From positions 1 to 53,395 of the forward strand of contig CALXRP010000013.1 in assembly GCA_944390885.1 (NCBI GenBank): a stretch of DNA of 53,395 nt. The letters are read 5' to 3'. The position numbers and the translations under genes were made by a program. Source of the stretch: an uncultured Alphaproteobacteria bacterium (GTDB taxonomy: Bacteria; Pseudomonadota; Alphaproteobacteria; RF32; CAG-239). Of this stretch, positions 50,266 to 53,395 are shown in pieces. The notes under the pieces are model-generated. The model made no database searches. It was not told the origin of the DNA and saw nothing but the letters and a program-made list of their open reading frames with translations. Position 1 is the stretch's first letter. Each line of letters begins with the position of its first letter.

Positions 50266-51942
50266 ATGGCAGAAGAGGAAGGGACAGCAACAGCAACCGA
50301 AGCCCCCGGAAAAATAGTTACCAGCGGCGGCGTTATTGAAGAAGAAAGCAGCCGCAAAGCCAGTAAACGGGTGGAAGACTATTTTCCCGAAGGGGTTACT
50401 CTTCTGACGTTGCCAAACAGCGAAGATTTTATTATCAATGATGATACCCGCCGTTTGTTGGCGTTGTTCTCAAACGGGTTGTTTCTGGTTTCGGAAACGC
50501 ACAAATTTGACGGGCGCGTTTTGAGCTTTGAGGTTTTGGCGCGCAAGAAAAAAGTTACCATCAATAAACCAACTTATGTTTCTCAAAACGAGCTGAACGC
50601 TATTTATACTTACGGCGAACGCGCCGCAAATGCCATTGCCTCGGAAAATGACACGGTTGATTTGACTGCCGACCAAATGCAAATGCAGAAAGACTTTGTG
50701 CAGGTGGTTGAGCGGGCTGCAACATTGAAGGTTTCCGATATTCATATCGTCGTGGCCGACAGTACGCAGATTTTATTCCGTATCAACGGTATGATGCAGA
50801 CGATGATGGAATATAACAAAGATTGGGGTGAGGCTTTTGTGCGGGCAGCATTTGCCTCTTCTGATATTTCCGATGCAAACTATACACAAAACGAATTCCA
50901 AGCAGCGCAAAAACTCGGTTCTACCCCGTTGCGCGGTTCCAAGGGCAAACTTATGCTGCCGCACAACGTTTTGGCTATTCGTTTGCAGTTTAACCCGATT
51001 GCGTTTGGTTCACAGTATTTGGTTATGCGTCTTTTGTATGCCGATGATAACCCTGACGGTTCGGGCGATTTGCAGGCTCTCGGCTTTGGTGAATATGAAG
51101 AAAATTTGTTTTACCGCCTGCGGGCCGTTCCGGTCGGTATCTCGATTATTGCCGGCCCGACGGGTTCCGGAAAATCAACAACCCTGCAAAGAAACATGAT
51201 TAAGCTTTTGCAGGAAAAAAATTATGAAATCAACCTTTTGACCGTGGAAGACCCGCCGGAATACCCTATTCCGGGCGCAAGGCAAATGCCGGTGACTAAT
51301 GCTAACACCGAAGAAGAGAAAGATGAAGAGTTTAACAAAGCTTTGGCGGCGGCACTGCGTTCCGACCCGGACGTTATTATGGTGGGCGAGGTGCGTACTT
51401 TGGCGGCGGCGCAGCTGGCGTTTAAAGGTGCATTGTCCGGACACGGTATGTGGACAACGCTGCACGCCAACTCTGCTCCGGCGATCATTACCCGTTTGAT
51501 GGATATGGGCGTTGAACCGTTTAAACTTACCGACCCCGGAATTATGAAAGGTCTGATCTCTCAGCGTTTGTTCCGCAAACTTTGTCCGCATTGCCGCGTT
51601 TCCGTTAAAGAGCGGCTGGATCAGCCATCGGTCAAACGTCTGAAAGTTGCTTTGGGCGATTTTGGAATCGAAAATACTTATATGCGCGGCCCGGGGTGCA
51701 AATATTGCGGGAATCAAGGCGTTAAAGGGCGAATGAGCGTTCCGGAGATTGTGTTGCCGGATGCAACATTTTTGGAGTTGATGACCTCCGGCGAAACAAG
51801 AAAAGCCATTGACTACTGGACCGGCGACCTTGGCGGGCGGACTTTGCGTGATGCCGCAATTGAGCGCATGCTCAAAGGATATCTGGATTTGGAAGAGATT
51901 GAACGTTGGTGCGGCCTGCTTGACCAGCGCCCGTCTTATTAA
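50266..51942 (+). CDS. pilQ: PilQ-type GspE/PilB-like ATPase (558 aa)
   Basis: The ATG is nine bases after pilP, with AAGG further upstream. The C-terminal secretion ATPase domain has Walker A GPTGSGKSTT near residues 298-306, an Asp box (LTVEDPPEYP), Walker B DPDVIMVGEVR near residue 368, a His box (GHGMWTTLHANS) and a tetracysteine motif (LCPHC, then CKYCG) near residues 440-485, all marks of the GspE/PilB extension ATPases. The N-terminal 150 residues (about 1-140) are divergent and specific to the R64 PilQ type. It powers pilus extension in the cytoplasm. No retraction ATPase is present. Confidence 0.95.
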   Translation: MAEEEGTATATEAPGKIVTSGGVIEEESSRKASKRVEDYFPEGVTLLTLPNSEDFIINDDTRRLLALFSNGLFLVSETHKFDGRVLSFEVLARKKKVTINKPTYVSQNELNAIYTYGERAANAIASENDTVDLTADQMQMQKDFVQVVERAATLKVSDIHIVVADSTQILFRINGMMQTMMEYNKDWGEAFVRAAFASSDISDANYTQNEFQAAQKLGSTPLRGSKGKLMLPHNVLAIRLQFNPIAFGSQYLVMRLLYADDNPDGSGDLQALGFGEYEENLFYRLRAVPVGISIIAGPTGSGKSTTLQRNMIKLLQEKNYEINLLTVEDPPEYPIPGARQMPVTNANTEEEKDEEFNKALAAALRSDPDVIMVGEVRTLAAAQLAFKGALSGHGMWTTLHANSAPAIITRLMDMGVEPFKLTDPGIMKGLISQRLFRKLCPHCRVSVKERLDQPSVKRLKVALGDFGIENTYMRGPGCKYCGNQGVKGRMSVPEIVLPDATFLELMTSGETRKAIDYWTGDLGGRTLRDAAIERMLKGYLDLEEIERWCGLLDQRPSY

Positions 51943-51966
51943 AAGTTTTATCAGGAGTATGGAATT

Positions 51967-53091
51967 ATGCCTAGAAACGAGAATTTGAATTCTTCATTGC
52001 AAAAAGCAATGAAACATTTGAATGCCGTGGAAATCCAGTATGCCCGCCTGATCGTGAGCATGTCTAACAATGCACGGCTGAAAATGTATCGGAAAATTGC
52101 CTCGCTGATGCGCAACCGCTTTTCTTTAATGGATGCGCTTGACCGTTTGCATGACGGGGTTTCAAACGGCGGAAAAAATGCCGGTGAACCTTTTGCCATT
52201 GCCCTGGTTGAATGGTCTAAAAAACTGCAAAACGGTATTCCGTTCTCTGATGCCTTAAAGGGCTGGGCACCGGATCGGGAGCGGTTGATGCTTTCCGTCG
52301 GTGACGTTTCCGACCTTGAAAACGCTTTGCTCAACCTTATCCGCGTTACCGAAGGTTCTACCAAAATGATCCGGCCGATTATCGGTGCAATTGCGTATCC
52401 GAGCTTTTTGTTTATGATGGCCGTTTTGATTATTTACGCCATCGGTGCCTATATGGTGCCGCCGATGATTGATGCCGCGCCGGACGTGGTTTGGACCGGT
52501 TTGGCCAAAGATCTGGTTGACGTGTCTTATTGGATTAAAGAATATTGGCTTTTTGCCTTTTCTGCCTTGCCGATTATCATGATTGTCATTTACGGAACAA
52601 TCGGCGTTTGGACAGGGCCGATACGGGCTATTTTTGACAAACTGCCGCCTTGGTCTTTGTATAAGGTCTTTTCCGGCATCAGCTGGCTTTTGGCGCTTTC
52701 TGCTCTGGTTAAAGGCGGAACGCCGGTTTCCAACTCGTTGCGAGCGTTGCGGAAAGATTCTAACCGTTATCTGAAAGAGCGAATTGACAAGACGCTGGTT
52801 TATATTAACGCCGGTGAAAACCTGGGACAGGCTCTGGCCAAGACAAACCTGGATTTTCCGGATCCCGAGATTATCGGCGACCTTAAAATTTATTCTGAGT
52901 TGGATAACTTTGAAGAAGCTCTGGAAAAACTAGCTAACGACTGGCTGGACGAAAGTGTGTACATGATTGAGCAAAAGGCCTCAATCTTGAACATGGTGGC
53001 TCTGCTGTCAATCGGTGGTGTTATTGCCTGGGCGGTTATGGGTACATTTGAAATGCAGGATCAAATCACCAGCAATATGGGACGTATGTAA
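51967..53091 (+). CDS. pilR: PilR-type inner-membrane platform protein (374 aa)
   Basis: AGGAG lies upstream of the ATG. Two GspF/T2SSF domains are seen: residues about 38-160 (IASLMRNRFSLMDALDRLHD, then LSVGDVSDLENALLNLIRVT) and residues about 235-350 (SGISWLLALSALVKGGTPVS, then GENLGQALAKTNLDFPDPEI). TM helices lie near residues 155-176, 195-216 and 345-362. The protein sits in the inner membrane at the base of the pilus and works with the PilQ ATPase. It is the last visible gene of the operon; repeats follow. Confidence 0.92.
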   Translation: MPRNENLNSSLQKAMKHLNAVEIQYARLIVSMSNNARLKMYRKIASLMRNRFSLMDALDRLHDGVSNGGKNAGEPFAIALVEWSKKLQNGIPFSDALKGWAPDRERLMLSVGDVSDLENALLNLIRVTEGSTKMIRPIIGAIAYPSFLFMMAVLIIYAIGAYMVPPMIDAAPDVVWTGLAKDLVDVSYWIKEYWLFAFSALPIIMIVIYGTIGVWTGPIRAIFDKLPPWSLYKVFSGISWLLALSALVKGGTPVSNSLRALRKDSNRYLKERIDKTLVYINAGENLGQALAKTNLDFPDPEIIGDLKIYSELDNFEEALEKLANDWLDESVYMIEQKASILNMVALLSIGGVIAWAVMGTFEMQDQITSNMGRM

Positions 53092-53117
53092 AACAATTGT
53101 ATGCTTTATTATTGTTT

Positions 53118-53194
53118 TGGATTGCCGGGTCACACCCTTAGGGTGACGCCAAATGGATTAATGACCTGCACGGCAGGCGCGCGGCGAGTTGAGT
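53118..53194. repeat. 77-bp direct repeat, copy 1
   Basis: Identical to 53319-53395, offset by 201 bases. It contains the palindrome GTCACACCC-TTAG-GGTGAC and the word GACCTGCACGGCAGGCGCGC, which with one base change also occurs at 18107-18126. Confidence 0.9.
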
Positions 53195-53264
53195 ACACTG
53201 TGCTACAGAGACCGCGTTGCTATGACAGGGTTTGTGAATGGTAAAGTGCTTTGAAGTTTATGTC

Positions 53265-53287
53265 ATTCTCGGGCTTGACCCGAGAAT
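53265..53287. repeat. Palindromic repeat copy 3 (CTTGA loop)
   Basis: ATTCTCGGG-CTTGA-CCCGAGAAT, identical to 18204-18226. It lies between the two 77-bp repeats. Confidence 0.8.
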
Positions 53288-53318
53288 CCAGATTAACAAT
53301 AAAGCCAATTTATCAATG

Positions 53319-53395
53319 TGGATTGCCGGGTCACACCCTTAGGGTGACGCCAAATGGATTAATGACCTGCACGGCAGGCGCGCGGCGAGTTGAGT
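53319..53395. repeat. 77-bp direct repeat, copy 2, cut by the window end
   Basis: Identical over all 77 visible bases to 53118-53194. The true repeat may be longer. Confidence 0.88.

Larger units (their letters stand above)
53092..53395. other. Gene-free region after the Pil operon, made of repeats
   Basis: The region holds two copies of a 77-bp repeat and one CTTGA palindrome. A weak hairpin (AAACAAT at 53091-53097 and ATTGTTT at 53111-53117) directly after pilR may help end transcription. No gene is seen before the window ends. Confidence 0.7.

Noticed and set aside
53118..53395. Direct repeats as attachment sites of an integrated element
   Set aside because: No integrase, tRNA gene or matching copy at the left edge. 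The repeats look like intergenic family members.

Overview
The window is about 53 kb of moderately AT-rich bacterial DNA, almost wholly given to two envelope-spanning machines. Amplified VirB6-, VirB8- and VirB2-like genes of a P-type (VirB/Rickettsiales rvh-like) type IV secretion system (T4SS), together with alphaproteobacterial-style palindromic repeats between genes, suggest an Alphaproteobacterium. An uncultured gut or host-associated lineage is my best guess, from overall impression only. No rRNA, tRNA, transposase, integrase or CRISPR array was found.

Left arm (1-17.5 kb, + strand). After a small lipoprotein and an alpha/beta-hydrolase-like protein come four consecutive VirB6/TrbL-like membrane proteins; the fourth carries an intact M23 (LytM) peptidoglycan hydrolase domain. 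Next are a two-HTH XRE regulator with an S24-like C-terminal domain, a 1137-residue repeat-rich soluble protein, a small soluble protein, a lipoprotein resembling secretin N-domains without a pore, and a bitopic membrane protein. An intrinsic terminator follows. The gene-free stretch 17.5-18.3 kb is packed with hairpins, a 28-bp tandem repeat and palindromic repeats.

Middle (18.3-42.8 kb, - strand). Read in the direction of transcription this holds three VirB2-like pilins, VirB3, VirB4, four VirB5-like or coiled-coil secreted proteins, a 1401-residue exported protein, VirB8, a VirB7-like lipoprotein, a second VirB8, a VirB9 with a C-terminal SPOR-like domain, a VirB10/DotG-like function divided between two giant proteins that together hold about 100 copies of a 17-residue repeat, and VirB11. 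No VirD4 coupling protein and no VirB1 transglycosylase are present.

Right arm (43.2-53.1 kb, + strand, divergent from the virB2 genes). A membrane protein with an OmpA-like end, a TcpQ-like lipoprotein, and PilN, PilO, PilP, PilQ and PilR homologues form a type IVb pilus or type II-like assembly operon. No prepilin or prepilin peptidase is present. The window ends in two identical 77-bp repeats of a family also seen at 17.9-18.2 kb.

Inferred teamwork: VirB4 and VirB11 power the T4SS; VirB3, VirB6-like and VirB8 form the inner-membrane part; VirB7, VirB9 and the split VirB10 form the outer-membrane core; VirB2 and VirB5-like proteins form the pilus. Peptidoglycan-acting modules are fused to VirB6 and VirB9. 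The divergent Pil operon supplies a second secretin-based machine that may be co-regulated with the first.
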